64,000 nt of DNA from Gaiellasilicea sp963829845 (lineage in GTDB: Bacteria; Actinomycetota; Thermoleophilia; Gaiellales; Gaiellaceae), in the NCBI GenBank assembly GCA_963829845.1, contig CAWHKD010000013.1, forward strand, positions 1 through 64,000, read 5' to 3'. The notes below the pieces were generated by a model that ran no database searches, was not told the DNA's origin, and saw nothing but the letters and a program-made list of their open reading frames with translations. Of this stretch, positions 17,269 through 28,032 are shown in pieces. Both the position numbers and the translations under genes were made by a program. The stretch's first letter is position 1. Each line of letters begins with the position of its first letter.

Positions 17269-18274
17269 ATGACGACACGGATCCGAAGGCTGGGCGCTGC
17301 GCGCTGCTCGCGCTCGGCGTGGCGCACTCGCGCTCACGGTCGGCGGCGCGACAGCGCGGCAGGGCTCGACGCGGCGGTCGTCGACGGCGTGATCAAGGCC
17401 TGCCGGCACAAGTCCGGCATCCTGCTGGTCCCGTCCGCCGGGAAGGCGTGCAAGCGGTCGGAGCAGGCGCTGAGCTGGAACGTGCAAGGCCCGGCTGGGC
17501 CGGCCGGCCTGCGGGCGCGGACGGCAAGGACGGCGCTCCCGGACCTGCCGGCGCCGAGGGTGACCCCGGGCCGCGCGGCGAGACCGGGCCGGCAGGCCCG
17601 ACCGGGCCCGCGGGGCCGGCAGGGCCTCCTGGTCCGGGCGGGACGATTGCTTCGATCGAGGCGCTGAACGGGATCGCCTGCACGACGAGCGCGGCGACGC
17701 AGGGCACGGTCTCGGTCGAGACCGAGATCGACGGCGCGATCGTGCTCACGTGCGAGGACGGACGGCGCACCGCCGCCTCCGCCCGCGGCCGCCGAGCTCG
17801 TGCGTCAACGAGATCGACTACGACCAGGTCGGCGCCGACAGCGGCGGCTTCATCGAGATCTACAACGCCGGCGACGCCGCGGCCGACCTGACCGGGACGT
17901 CTCGCTCGTCCTCGTCGACGGCGGCACCGGGAACGAGTACCTGCGCCGGGCGCTGACCGGCGCGCTCGCCGCAGGCGCGTACCTCGTCGTCGAGGTCGAC
18001 GCCCAGAACGGCGCTCCCGACGGCGTCGCGCTGATCGGCGCCGGCGGCGACACTGCTCGACGCGCTCTCGTACGAAGGCGCGATCGAGGCGGCGACGATC
18101 GGCGGAGCGACCTACGACCTCGTCGAGGGCACAGTGCTCCCCGCCGCGACAGCGGACTCGAACACGATCGCGGGCTCGCTGTCCCGCATCCCGAACGGGA
18201 GCGACATCGACGACGCCGCCACGGACTGGGCGTTCACGACGACCGTGACGCAGGGAGCGGCGAACGTCGGCTGA
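17269..18274 (+). pseudogene. Collagen-like plus lamin-tail-domain surface protein, frameshifted
   Basis: ATG 17269 follows a strong GAGGAGGAA ribosome site. The encoded pieces, in shifting frames, are a hydrophobic or signal-like start, a conserved module IKACRHKSGILLVPSAGKAC (known near collagen-like repeats in actinobacteria), Gly-X-Y repeats (17487-17640: GPAGAEGDPGPRGETGPAGP), and a lamin-tail-like beta domain (NEIDYDQV, GGFIEIYNAGD, AAGAYLVVEVDAQNG). The repaired C-terminus is DWAFTTTVTQGAANVG, ending at TGA 18272-18274. At least three frame changes occur. It was probably an exported adhesive or structural protein. A perfect hairpin follows directly. Confidence 0.65.
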
Positions 18275-18285
18275 GCGTTGAAGCC

Positions 18286-18319
18286 GTCTCGCCGGCTGAC
18301 GCCCGTCAGCCGGCGAGAC
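18286..18319. terminator. Bidirectional hairpin between convergent genes
   Basis: Perfect 15-bp inverted repeat (GTCTCGCCGGCTGAC on one arm) with a 4-nt GCCC loop. It lies between the TGA of the lamin-tail gene (18272-18274) and the TGA of rsgA (18320-18322) and touches the rsgA stop. There is no T-tract, as is common for actinobacterial hairpins. The position supports bidirectional termination. Confidence 0.7.
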
Positions 18320-19398
18320 TCAACGGCGGCCCTTCGCGCGCATGTTCGCCCGCCCCTGTGCACCGACCTTCGCCCAGCGCTTCCGCTCCTCGGACTGGAG
18401 CCGCTTGTCGAGCCGGCGCTCCAGGTGCGCGAGCTCACGCTGCAGCTTCTTGTAGCTCGCCCAGCGGCGCGAAGGGGAGCGACCCGTCCTCGATCGCCGC
18501 CTGCACCGCGCAGCCCGGCTCGGTGCTGTGGGCGCAGTCGGAGAAGCGGCACTGCGCGGCCAACTCCTCGACGTCCGAGAACGTCTCGGAGATCCCGTCC
18601 GAGGACTCCCAGAGCTGAAGCTCACGCATCCCGGGGGTGTCCAGGACGAGACCGCCGCCGGGGAGCAGGACGAGCTGCCGGTGCGTGGTCGTGTGGCGGC
18701 CCTCGCCGTCGTCCTCGCGGATCTCCTGGGTCGCGAGCAGCTCCTCGCCGGCGAACGTGTTCACGAGCGTCGACTTGCCGACGCCCGACGAGCCGAGCAG
18801 CGCGATCGTCCGGCCCGGAGCGAGGTGTGAGCGGACGAGCTCGAGCCCGTCGCCGGAGACGCTCGAGACCGCATGCACGGGGACGCCGAACGCGATCGCC
18901 TCGACCTCGAGCACGCGCAGCTCCCAGTCGGGACAGAGGTCGGTCTTCGTCAGCACGATCACGGGCTGGGCGCCGCTCTCCCACGCCATCGTGATGTAGC
19001 GCTCGAGCCGGCGGAGGTTGAAGTCCTCGTTCAGCGACATGACGAGGAAGACGGCGTCGACGTTCGCCGCGAGCACCTGCTCCTCGGCGGCGTGGAGCGC
19101 GACCTTGCGCGAGAACTTCGTCCGGCGGGCGAAGACGTGCTGGATCGTCGCCGCGCCCTCGTCGGGCCGCGCGGCGACGGCGACCCAGTCGCCGACGGCG
19201 GGCAGGTCGCCGGCGCCGGTCGCCTCGTGCGAGAGCCGGCCGGCGGTATCGGCGCGCAGCTCGCCGAGCTCGGAGAAGACGACGTAGGCGCCGCGGTGCT
19301 GCGCGGTGACGCGGGCGGGCAGCGAGCCCGCCGTCGGCGTGGGGTTCGAACTCGGTTGTGTGGCTGTCAGTCCAGCCGAGATCGTGCAATGCGTACAA
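18320..19398 (-). CDS. rsgA: RsgA ribosome-small-subunit-dependent GTPase, two frameshifts
   Basis: Circularly permuted GTPase that acts in late 30S assembly. Blocks in order: OB-fold start (PARVTAQHRGAYVVF), G4 LTKTDLCPD, G1 GSSGVGKSTLVN, G2/G3 region HTTTHRQLVLL and DTPGMRELQLW, and the zinc knuckle CRFSDCAHSTEPGC. The C-terminal helix (SYKKLQRELAHLERRLDKRL) is in another frame after a shift near 18460. The N-terminus (LYALHDLGWTDSHTTEFEPH) is also in another frame, with a shift near 19325. The start is TTG 19398, chosen because AAGGAG (19405-19410) lies 6 nt upstream. Motifs are intact, so the shifts are probably sequence errors. Confidence 0.88.
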
Positions 19399-19700
19399 GC
19401 GAGGCTCCTTGAGCGAGAGGTGGATGGACGGGCGCGCACACGGTCGCGCGCCTGCGCGACTCAAGGAGCTGCCGGATGTGGGCCGACGGCCTCTAGAGCC
19501 GCGAAGCTCTGAAGGCGAAGGGGGCAAGCTTTGTCATCTGACCGCACCTCCTTCGTCGTCGGGACGTCTCGAAGTATGCCTACAGCCGGTGAGGAAGTCG
19601 AATCCGGCCTTGGCGTTTTCGAGCAGAGCGACTAGAGTCTCCGCCGGACGCGGCCGGGGAGCCTCGTCGTAATTCTGGGGAGAGTTCTGGGGAGGTTCAC
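19399..19700. other. Intergenic region between rsgA and the nuclease gene
   Basis: About 300 bp without a convincing gene. It holds the rsgA ribosome site (19405-19410) at the left and a candidate promoter for the nuclease gene at 19610-19638. A GGGGAG run at 19678-19683 and GGGGAGG about 10 nt later are possible ribosome sites for the gene starting at 19701. I see no conserved RNA or repeat in the remainder. Confidence 0.5.
19610..19638 (+). promoter_or_regulatory. Candidate sigma-70-type promoter for the nuclease operon
   Basis: TTGGCG (19610-19615) and TAGAGT (19633-19638) are separated by 17 nt; each matches 4 of 6 consensus positions. The GTG start of the nuclease gene lies about 60 nt downstream. 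By-eye match only. Confidence 0.3.
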
Positions 19701-22648
<2,948 letters not shown>

Positions 22649-22666
22649 CAGGGGGAGTAGGGAGGC

Positions 22667-24877
22667 ATGAGGATGAGAAAGGCGATGCTGTTCCTGGCGG
22701 CGCTCGCAGTGGCGATCGTCGCCGTCCCGGTGGCGACCGCCGCCGGGCCGAACGCAGGCCCGAAGGAGAAGCTGACCGAGGTCAAGCTACTCGCGTTCAA
22801 CGACTTCCACGGCCATCTCGAGGCGAACACGCCGGGGACGATCCAGACCGGCTGCTGCGTTCCCAACCCGGTGACGGGCGCGCCGCAGGCGATCACGGTC
22901 CCGGCGGGCGGTGCGGAGTACTTCGCGACGCACCTGAAGCGGCTCGGCTCCGAGAACGCCGACACGTACGTGGTCGGTGCCGGCGACATGATCGGCGCGA
23001 CGCCGCTCCTGTCCGGCCTCTTCCACGACGAGCCCACGATCGAGTTCCTCAACTACGCGGGCGTCGACACGGTCGGCGTCGGCAACCACGAGTTCGACGA
23101 GGGCAAGGACGAGCTGCTGCGGATGCAGTACGGCAATCAGTCGCACGACGGCGGCGGGGCGAACACGGGGACGGCGTATGCGCCCTTCCGCCCGGACGGC
23201 TGCCATCCGGTGGACGGCTGCCAGGACGGGACGCCGTTCTACGGCTCCGTCTTCCAGTACCTGGCGGCAAACGTCATCGACCAGAGCACGGAGAATCCGC
23301 TGCTGCCCGCATACGACATCGTCAACACGTCGACGGGCGAGAAAATCGCGTTCATCGGCGAGACCCTCAAGGGGACGCCGCTGATCGTGACGCCCTCCGG
23401 CGTTGCCGGGCTCGACTTCCTCGACGAGGCGGACACCGTCAACGCATTGGTGCCGAGGCTGAAGCAGCGGGGCGCCGAGACGATCGTGCTCCTGCTCCAC
23501 CAGGGCGGCTTCCAGAATCCGCCGCCGCCCTCGGCGGGCGGGTTCACGAACGTCGACCTCTGCCAGAACTTCAGCGGACCAGAGGTCACGGACATCGTCA
23601 ACCGGCTCGACCCCGAAGTCGACGTCATCGTCAGCGGGCATACACACGCGCCCTACATCTGCACGATCAATAACCGGCTCGTCACGAGCGCATCCTCGTT
23701 CGGCCGCGTGATCACGGAGATCAAGCTCACGATCGACCGGCGCACGAACGACGTCGTCTCGGCGACGGCCGACAACCACATCGTCACGCAGGACGTCCCG
23801 AAGGACGCCGGGGCGACGGCGATCCTCAACCACTACAAGACGTTCGCGGATCCGATCGCGAATCAGGTCGTCGGTTCGATCACCGCGAGCCTCACGCGCA
23901 TCGCGACGCCGGCCGGCGAGTCCGTGCTCGGCGACATCATCGCCGACGCGCAGCTCGAGGCGACGAAGCCGAGCGACTTCGGTGGCTCTGTCGTCGCGTT
24001 CATGAACCCGGGCGGAATCCGCTCCGACCTGATCTACACCCGGACCGACGGGGCCCCGCAGGACGTGACCTACGGGAACCTGTTCACGGTGCAGCCCTTC
24101 GGGAACACCGTCACCGTGAAGACGTGCACGGGCGCCCAGATCGACGCTCTCCTCGAGCAGCAGGTCTGGCCGAACCCCTCTGCGACGCCCCCGGTGGCCG
24201 GTCGCATCCTCCAGGTGTCGGAGGGCTTCTCGTACACCTGGCAGGCGTCGGCTCCGAACGGACAGAAGGTCGATCCGGCGTCGATCAAGATCGACGGCGT
24301 CACGGTCGGCGCGAGCACGCCGTACCGGGTGACGATGAACAGCTTCCTCGCCGACGGCGGCGACGGCTTCACCGTCTTCCGGCAGTGCACGAACCAGCTC
24401 GGCGGCGAGGTCGATCTCGACGCGGCTGTGCGCTACTTCCAGGACAACTCGCCGATCTCGCCCACCGCGGCGAATCGGATCACGCTCTCCCGTAAAGAGC
24501 GCGTGGCGGTGGGGGCGGCTCCGGCCGCCCCCACCGGCTTCCCGCTCGGTAGCGTCACGTCGTGTCCGGGGGAGTTCGCGACGGCATCCGTGCCGCCATG
24601 CCGCTCGCGGTGGCGCCGCTCCTCTTCGGCGCGGCGTTCGGCGTGCTCGCGCTCGATGCCGGCCTGGGCGCCGAAGGTGCGGTCGCGATGTCCGCGACGA
24701 CGTTCGCCGGCTCTGCGCAGTTTGCGGCCGCCTCGATCCTCGACTCCGGCGGCGGCGGCGCCGCCGCCGCGATCGTCGCGGCGCTGCTGCTCAACGCCCG
24801 CTACGTCCCGCTCAGCCTCGCGGTGGCGTCGATCTTTCCCGGCTCGCGCCGGCGCCGCGCGCTCGAGTCGCAGCTGA
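22667..24877 (+). CDS. Secreted bifunctional metallophosphoesterase / 5'-nucleotidase
   Basis: UshA/YfkN-type 5'-nucleotidase. After a signal peptide (FLAALAVAIVAVPVATA), the metallophosphoesterase domain has NDFHGHLE (about residues 45-52), GAGDMIGATP, GVGNHEFDEG and VSGHTHAPY. The nucleotidase C-terminal domain holds FMNPGGIRSDL, NLFTVQPFGNTV and NSFLADGGDGF. The open frame reaches 24877, but homology stops at AANRITLSRK. A TAA in the neighbouring frame at 24493-24495, just before a hairpin, is probably the true stop (about 609 residues), implying a one-base indel. The GGAGG ribosome site and 18-bp gap indicate an operon with the nuclease. Confidence 0.9.
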   Translation: MRMRKAMLFLAALAVAIVAVPVATAAGPNAGPKEKLTEVKLLAFNDFHGHLEANTPGTIQTGCCVPNPVTGAPQAITVPAGGAEYFATHLKRLGSENADTYVVGAGDMIGATPLLSGLFHDEPTIEFLNYAGVDTVGVGNHEFDEGKDELLRMQYGNQSHDGGGANTGTAYAPFRPDGCHPVDGCQDGTPFYGSVFQYLAANVIDQSTENPLLPAYDIVNTSTGEKIAFIGETLKGTPLIVTPSGVAGLDFLDEADTVNALVPRLKQRGAETIVLLLHQGGFQNPPPPSAGGFTNVDLCQNFSGPEVTDIVNRLDPEVDVIVSGHTHAPYICTINNRLVTSASSFGRVITEIKLTIDRRTNDVVSATADNHIVTQDVPKDAGATAILNHYKTFADPIANQVVGSITASLTRIATPAGESVLGDIIADAQLEATKPSDFGGSVVAFMNPGGIRSDLIYTRTDGAPQDVTYGNLFTVQPFGNTVTVKTCTGAQIDALLEQQVWPNPSATPPVAGRILQVSEGFSYTWQASAPNGQKVDPASIKIDGVTVGASTPYRVTMNSFLADGGDGFTVFRQCTNQLGGEVDLDAAVRYFQDNSPISPTAANRITLSRKERVAVGAAPAAPTGFPLGSVTSCPGEFATASVPPCRSRWRRSSSARRSACSRSMPAWAPKVRSRCPRRRSPALRSLRPPRSSTPAAAAPPPRSSRRCCSTPATSRSASRWRRSFPARAGAARSSRS
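24508..24535 (+). terminator. Hairpin terminator after the 5'-nucleotidase
   Basis: Perfect 12-bp stem (GGTGGGGGCGGC) with a TCCG loop, ending 26 bp before the azlC start. It contains no stop codon in the nucleotidase frame, so that frame runs straight through the hairpin. This is one reason to place the true end of the nucleotidase at the TAA at 24493-24495. No clear T-tract. Confidence 0.7.
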
Positions 24878-25209
24878 TCGTCGACGAGTCGTGGGCACTC
24901 GCCGGCCGGCGAGGCCGGTTCGAATACGGCGTCCTGATCGGTGCGGGTCTGCTGCTCTACGTCGTTTGGGTCGGCGGCACCGTGCTCGGCACGGTCATCG
25001 GCGACCTGCTCGACCCGGAGGCGATCGGCCTCGACGCCGCTTTTCCCGCGCTCTTTCTTGCGTTGCTGGCACCGTATCTGCGCAGCCGCCGCGCGCTCCT
25101 GACCGCGCTCACGGCGGGTGCGATCACCCTTGTGTTGATCCCCGTCGCCCCGCCCGGGGTGCCGATCGTCGCCGCCAGCCTCGCTGCACTGATCGGGCTG
25201 CGCCGGTGA
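24562..25209 (+). CDS. azlC: AzlC-family branched-chain amino acid exporter subunit
   Basis: A 215-residue multi-pass membrane protein of the AzlC/YgaZ family. Characteristic segments are PLLFGAAFGVLA, AMSATTFAGSAQFAA and NARYVPLSLAVAS, followed by three further hydrophobic helices. AzlC works with the small AzlD protein to export branched-chain amino acids. The start is GTG 24562 (VSGGVRDGIRAAMPLA), 26 bp after the nucleotidase hairpin. A TAGCGT hexamer ending 6 nt before the GTG could be a -10 box for a leaderless message (weak). The stop overlaps azlD as GTGA. Confidence 0.92.
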   Translation: MSGGVRDGIRAAMPLAVAPLLFGAAFGVLALDAGLGAEGAVAMSATTFAGSAQFAAASILDSGGGGAAAAIVAALLLNARYVPLSLAVASIFPGSRRRRALESQLIVDESWALAGRRGRFEYGVLIGAGLLLYVVWVGGTVLGTVIGDLLDPEAIGLDAAFPALFLALLAPYLRSRRALLTALTAGAITLVLIPVAPPGVPIVAASLAALIGLRR

Positions 25210-25505
25210 GCTGGTTCGTGATCGTCGTCGTCGGCAGCGTCACGATGGCCTTCAAGGCCGCCGGTCCCGTGCTGCTCGGGACCCGGGAGCTGCCGCCGCG
25301 GGTCGCGTCGGTCGTGGACGTGCTCGCGCCGGCCATGCTCGCCGCCCTTGTCGTCACCCAGACCGTCGCCGGCGATCGCGAGCTCGTCATGGACCCGCGG
25401 CTGGCCGGCGTCATCGCCGGCGGGGTCGCCGTCTGGCTGCGGGCGCCGTTGCTCGTCGTGATGCTCGTCGCCGCGATCACGGCCGCCGTGATCCGCCTGT
25501 TCTAG
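25206..25505 (+). CDS. azlD: AzlD-family branched-chain amino acid exporter subunit
   Basis: A 99-residue membrane protein of the AzlD/YgaH family, with four predicted helices. KAAGPVLLGTRELPPRVASV and DVLAPAMLAALVVTQTV are typical family segments. The GTG start at 25206 overlaps the azlC TGA. It is too short to stand alone and is expected to form the exporter with AzlC. The end lies 11 bp before the phosphotransferase gene, so transcription may continue. Confidence 0.9.
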   Translation: MSWFVIVVVGSVTMAFKAAGPVLLGTRELPPRVASVVDVLAPAMLAALVVTQTVAGDRELVMDPRLAGVIAGGVAVWLRAPLLVVMLVAAITAAVIRLF

Positions 25506-25516
25506 GATCGCTCGAC

Positions 25517-26392
25517 ATGCCGCGGGTCGAGGAGATGGTCGAGCGCGTCTGGCCCGGCCGCGACGCGCGGATCGAGACGCTCGGCGGCGGAATCACGAAT
25601 CGGAACTTCAAGGTGTCCGTTGACGGGGACGTCTACGTGCTCCGGATCGGCGGCCGCGACACGGAGCTGCTCGGGATCGACCGGCGCGCGGAGCACGAAG
25701 CATCCCTCGCCGCCGCCGCCGTCGGCGTCGGGCCGGACGTGGTCGCTTTCATCGAGCCGGAGGGGTACCTCGTCACGCGCTTTCTCGAGGGTACGGTCGT
25801 CGTCCCGGAGGCGATCCGCGAGCCCGAGCCGCTCCGGCGGATCGCGCACGCGCTGCGCGCGATCCACAACGGGCCGCCGATCCCGGCGCGGTTCGACGCC
25901 TTTCGTGTCGTCGAGGCGTACGTCGCCACCGCGACCGCGCACGGTGTCGCCATGCCGGACGGCTTCGGGCGTGCCCGGGGGCTGGCGGCCGAGGTCGAGC
26001 GCGCCCGGGGCCCCGTGCCGGAGCGCCCTTGCCACAACGACCTTCTGACCTCGAACTTGATCGACGACGGCACGCGGATCCGGATCGTCGACTGGGAGTA
26101 CGCCGGGATGGGCGACGTCTTCTTCGACCTGGCCAATTTCGCCGTCAACAACGGCCTGCCCACGCAGGACACGGCCGAGTTGCTGCACGCCTACTTCGGC
26201 CGCGTGACGCCCGAGCACGAGCGCGCGCTGACGCTGATGCGCTTCATGTCCGACTTCAGGGAGGCGATGTGGGGAGTCGTCCAGCAGGCCCTCTCGGACC
26301 TGGACTTCGACTTCCGTACCTATGCGGAGCAGCACTTCGAGCGGCTCGAGCGAACCGCGGGCGAGCGCGCGTTCAAGCGCGCGCTGGGCTAG
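25517..26392 (+). CDS. Choline/aminoglycoside kinase-fold phosphotransferase
   Basis: A 291-residue kinase-like phosphotransferase (APH/choline-ethanolamine kinase group). The N-lobe has a glycine-rich ETLGGGITNRNFKV loop and VYVLRIGG. The catalytic loop is CHNDLLTSNLI (Brenner-type HxDxxxxN), and the metal-binding segment is RIVDWEYAGMGDVFFDLANF. The Asp-Trp-Glu-Tyr form and the FDLANFAVNN block favour choline/ethanolamine-kinase-like substrates over antibiotics. It follows azlCD in the same direction. The substrate is not predictable from the neighbourhood. Confidence 0.88.
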   Translation: MPRVEEMVERVWPGRDARIETLGGGITNRNFKVSVDGDVYVLRIGGRDTELLGIDRRAEHEASLAAAAVGVGPDVVAFIEPEGYLVTRFLEGTVVVPEAIREPEPLRRIAHALRAIHNGPPIPARFDAFRVVEAYVATATAHGVAMPDGFGRARGLAAEVERARGPVPERPCHNDLLTSNLIDDGTRIRIVDWEYAGMGDVFFDLANFAVNNGLPTQDTAELLHAYFGRVTPEHERALTLMRFMSDFREAMWGVVQQALSDLDFDFRTYAEQHFERLERTAGERAFKRALG

Positions 26393-26479
26393 CTACCGCT
26401 TCGGGAGGAGGACTGCCGCAGCCGCCGCCGCGTGCGCCAGCACCGAGACGGTCGCAACGATCTTGAGGGTCGTGTTCAT
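26393..26479 (-). CDS. Possible 28-residue hydrophobic peptide
   Basis: A short open frame from ATG 26479 to TAG 26393 encodes MNTTLKIVATVSVLAHAAAA followed by AAVLLPKR, which would be a single membrane helix with a basic C-terminus. It lies in the gap between two convergent genes. There is no clear ribosome site upstream and no homologue that I recognise, so this is listed only because the hydrophobic profile is non-random. Confidence 0.2.
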   Translation of the reverse strand: MNTTLKIVATVSVLAHAAAAAAVLLPKR

Positions 26480-26555
26480 CGTCACGAGAACGGGTATCGG
26501 CAGCGGCCGGATACGGCTTGACCGCCTGTCGGAGCTGCGCAGACGCAGTGGCGGT

Positions 26556-26970
26556 TCAGCCGACCGTGAAGCTCCCGTTCATCTGGCTGGAGTGCGGATC
26601 GCAGACGAATGTGTACTCACCGGCCTGGAGCGTCACCTCGAACGTCTCTTCGCCCTCCTCCGAGACCTCCGTGGAGACGTCGACGCCGCCGGGGCCGGTG
26701 AGGTGGAAGTTGTGCGCCGTCGACTGGTCGTTGACGGCGAGGGTGTAGTCGCCGGCCGTGATCCCGTCGGTGCCGTCGAGGCTGATGTCGAAGCCCGGCC
26801 CGACGCTGCCGTTCAGCGTCGTGCCGCCGCCGCTGCTGCCGCCGCTCGTCGTGCTCGCTTCCGTCGTCGCGGCGGCCTCGCTGCCCTCGTCGTCGTCGCC
26901 TCCACACGCCGGCCAGGGCGAGGCCGAGAACGAGCAGCAGGATCCCAAGGCTGAGGTGGCGCCGGTTCAC
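26556..26970 (-). CDS. Cupredoxin-domain (plastocyanin-like) lipoprotein, one frameshift
   Basis: Exported blue-copper-type protein, about 135 residues. GTG 26970 has AAGGAG (26976-26981) 5 nt upstream and opens a lipoprotein signal (RRHLSLGILLLVLGLALAG). After a one-base shift near 26907 the frame continues CGGDDDEGSEAAATT, giving a lipobox Cys, then a Ser/Thr/Gly linker and the cupredoxin domain. Copper ligands of a type 1 site are visible: His in TAHNFHLTG, then Cys, His and Met in VCDPHSSQMNG. It probably carries electrons or buffers copper at the membrane. CorA lies upstream in the same direction. Confidence 0.85.
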
Positions 26971-27029
26971 AGGATCTCCTTCCGGTCGGTGTCATCCACG
27001 ACTACGCGCGTCTTTCCCGACCGGTTCGG

Positions 27030-28007
27030 TCATAACCAGCCGGAGCGTCGAAACTTGGCATAGAGCACGAGGCAGATCGCCGCGATCAGCAGCAGCACCG
27101 CCGGGTAGCCAAAGCGCCATCCGAGCTCGGGCATGTGCTCGAAGTTCATCCCGTAGATGCCCGCGACGGCCGTCGGCACGGCGATGATCGCGACCCAGGC
27201 CGAGATCTTCCGCATGTCCTCGTTCTGGCGCACGCTCACCTGCGTCAGGTTCGCCTGGAGTGCGCCCGCGAGGAGGGCGCCGAAGCCGTCGATCTGCTCG
27301 CCGACGCGGGCGGCGTGGTCGGCGACGTCGCGGAAGTACGGGATCAGCTTCTCGTCGATGTTGGGGACGCCGGGCAACGTCAACTCACGCAGCGTCGGAC
27401 GGAGCGGGCCTGTGGCGCGGGCGAACTCGAGTACCTCGCGCCGCAGCCGGTAAATGCGCTCGACCGGGTTCGCGCCCTGCGGCGAGAAGACCTCCGCCTC
27501 CACCTCCTCGATGTCCTCGAGCACGCCGTCAACGACCGGGTCGTAGGCAGCGACAACCTGATCGAGAATCGCGTAGAGCGCGGCGCCCGGCCCCTTAGCG
27601 AGCAGCGCCGGCTGCAGCTCCAGCTGCTCGCGGACCTTGCCGAGTCCACCCGCATCGCCGTGCCGGACGGTGATCAGGAAGTCGGGCCCGACGAAGACCA
27701 TCACCTCGCCGATGTCGACGAGCTCCTCCGGCCCGAGGTAGCGCACGGTCTTGATGACGAGGAAGAGCGTCTCGCCGTAGACCTCCAGCTTGGGCCGCTG
27801 GTGCGCGCTCACAGCGTCGTCGACGGCCAGCACGTGCAGGTCGAACTCGCGTCGGATCGCGTCGAACTCCTGCACCGTCGGCTCGACGAGCCCGACCCAC
27901 GCGAAGCCGCCTGCGTCGGCCGCGTCGGCACGAACGCCCACCACGTTCTTGGGCCGGTCGAGGCGGCGTCCCTCGCCGTAGACGGCGCAGTCGACGATCA
28001 CGCCCAC
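27030..28007 (-). CDS. corA: CorA-family Mg2+/Co2+ channel
   Basis: A 325-residue CorA-type divalent cation channel. The long N-terminal cytoplasmic domain includes EPTVQEFDAIRREFDLH and VFVGPDFLITVRHGD. The stalk helix leads to two C-terminal membrane helices, with the signature YGMNFEHMPE between them (GMN selectivity loop). The basic tail KFRRSGWL follows. The start is GTG 28007. It diverges from the dehydrogenase gene with a 25-bp gap, so their promoters must overlap. No other ion-transport gene is nearby. Confidence 0.95.
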   Translation of the reverse strand: MGVIVDCAVYGEGRRLDRPKNVVGVRADAADAGGFAWVGLVEPTVQEFDAIRREFDLHVLAVDDAVSAHQRPKLEVYGETLFLVIKTVRYLGPEELVDIGEVMVFVGPDFLITVRHGDAGGLGKVREQLELQPALLAKGPGAALYAILDQVVAAYDPVVDGVLEDIEEVEAEVFSPQGANPVERIYRLRREVLEFARATGPLRPTLRELTLPGVPNIDEKLIPYFRDVADHAARVGEQIDGFGALLAGALQANLTQVSVRQNEDMRKISAWVAIIAVPTAVAGIYGMNFEHMPELGWRFGYPAVLLLIAAICLVLYAKFRRSGWL

Positions 28008-28032
28008 ATCCTGACGGTTTACGTTCCTTCGG

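Noticed and set aside
17487..17640. Repetitive GGCCCGGC-type sequence resembling a CRISPR or tandem repeat
   Set aside because: Periodicity is 9 nt and encodes Gly-X-Y triplets; no spacers.
19335..19360. GTTCGAA-type tRNA T-loop-like sequence
   Set aside because: It lies in the rsgA N-terminal coding region and no acceptor or anticodon stem can be drawn.
24496..24877. C-terminal extension of the 5'-nucleotidase frame
   Set aside because: Overlaps azlC by 316 bp in another frame and is Arg/Ser-rich without family similarity.
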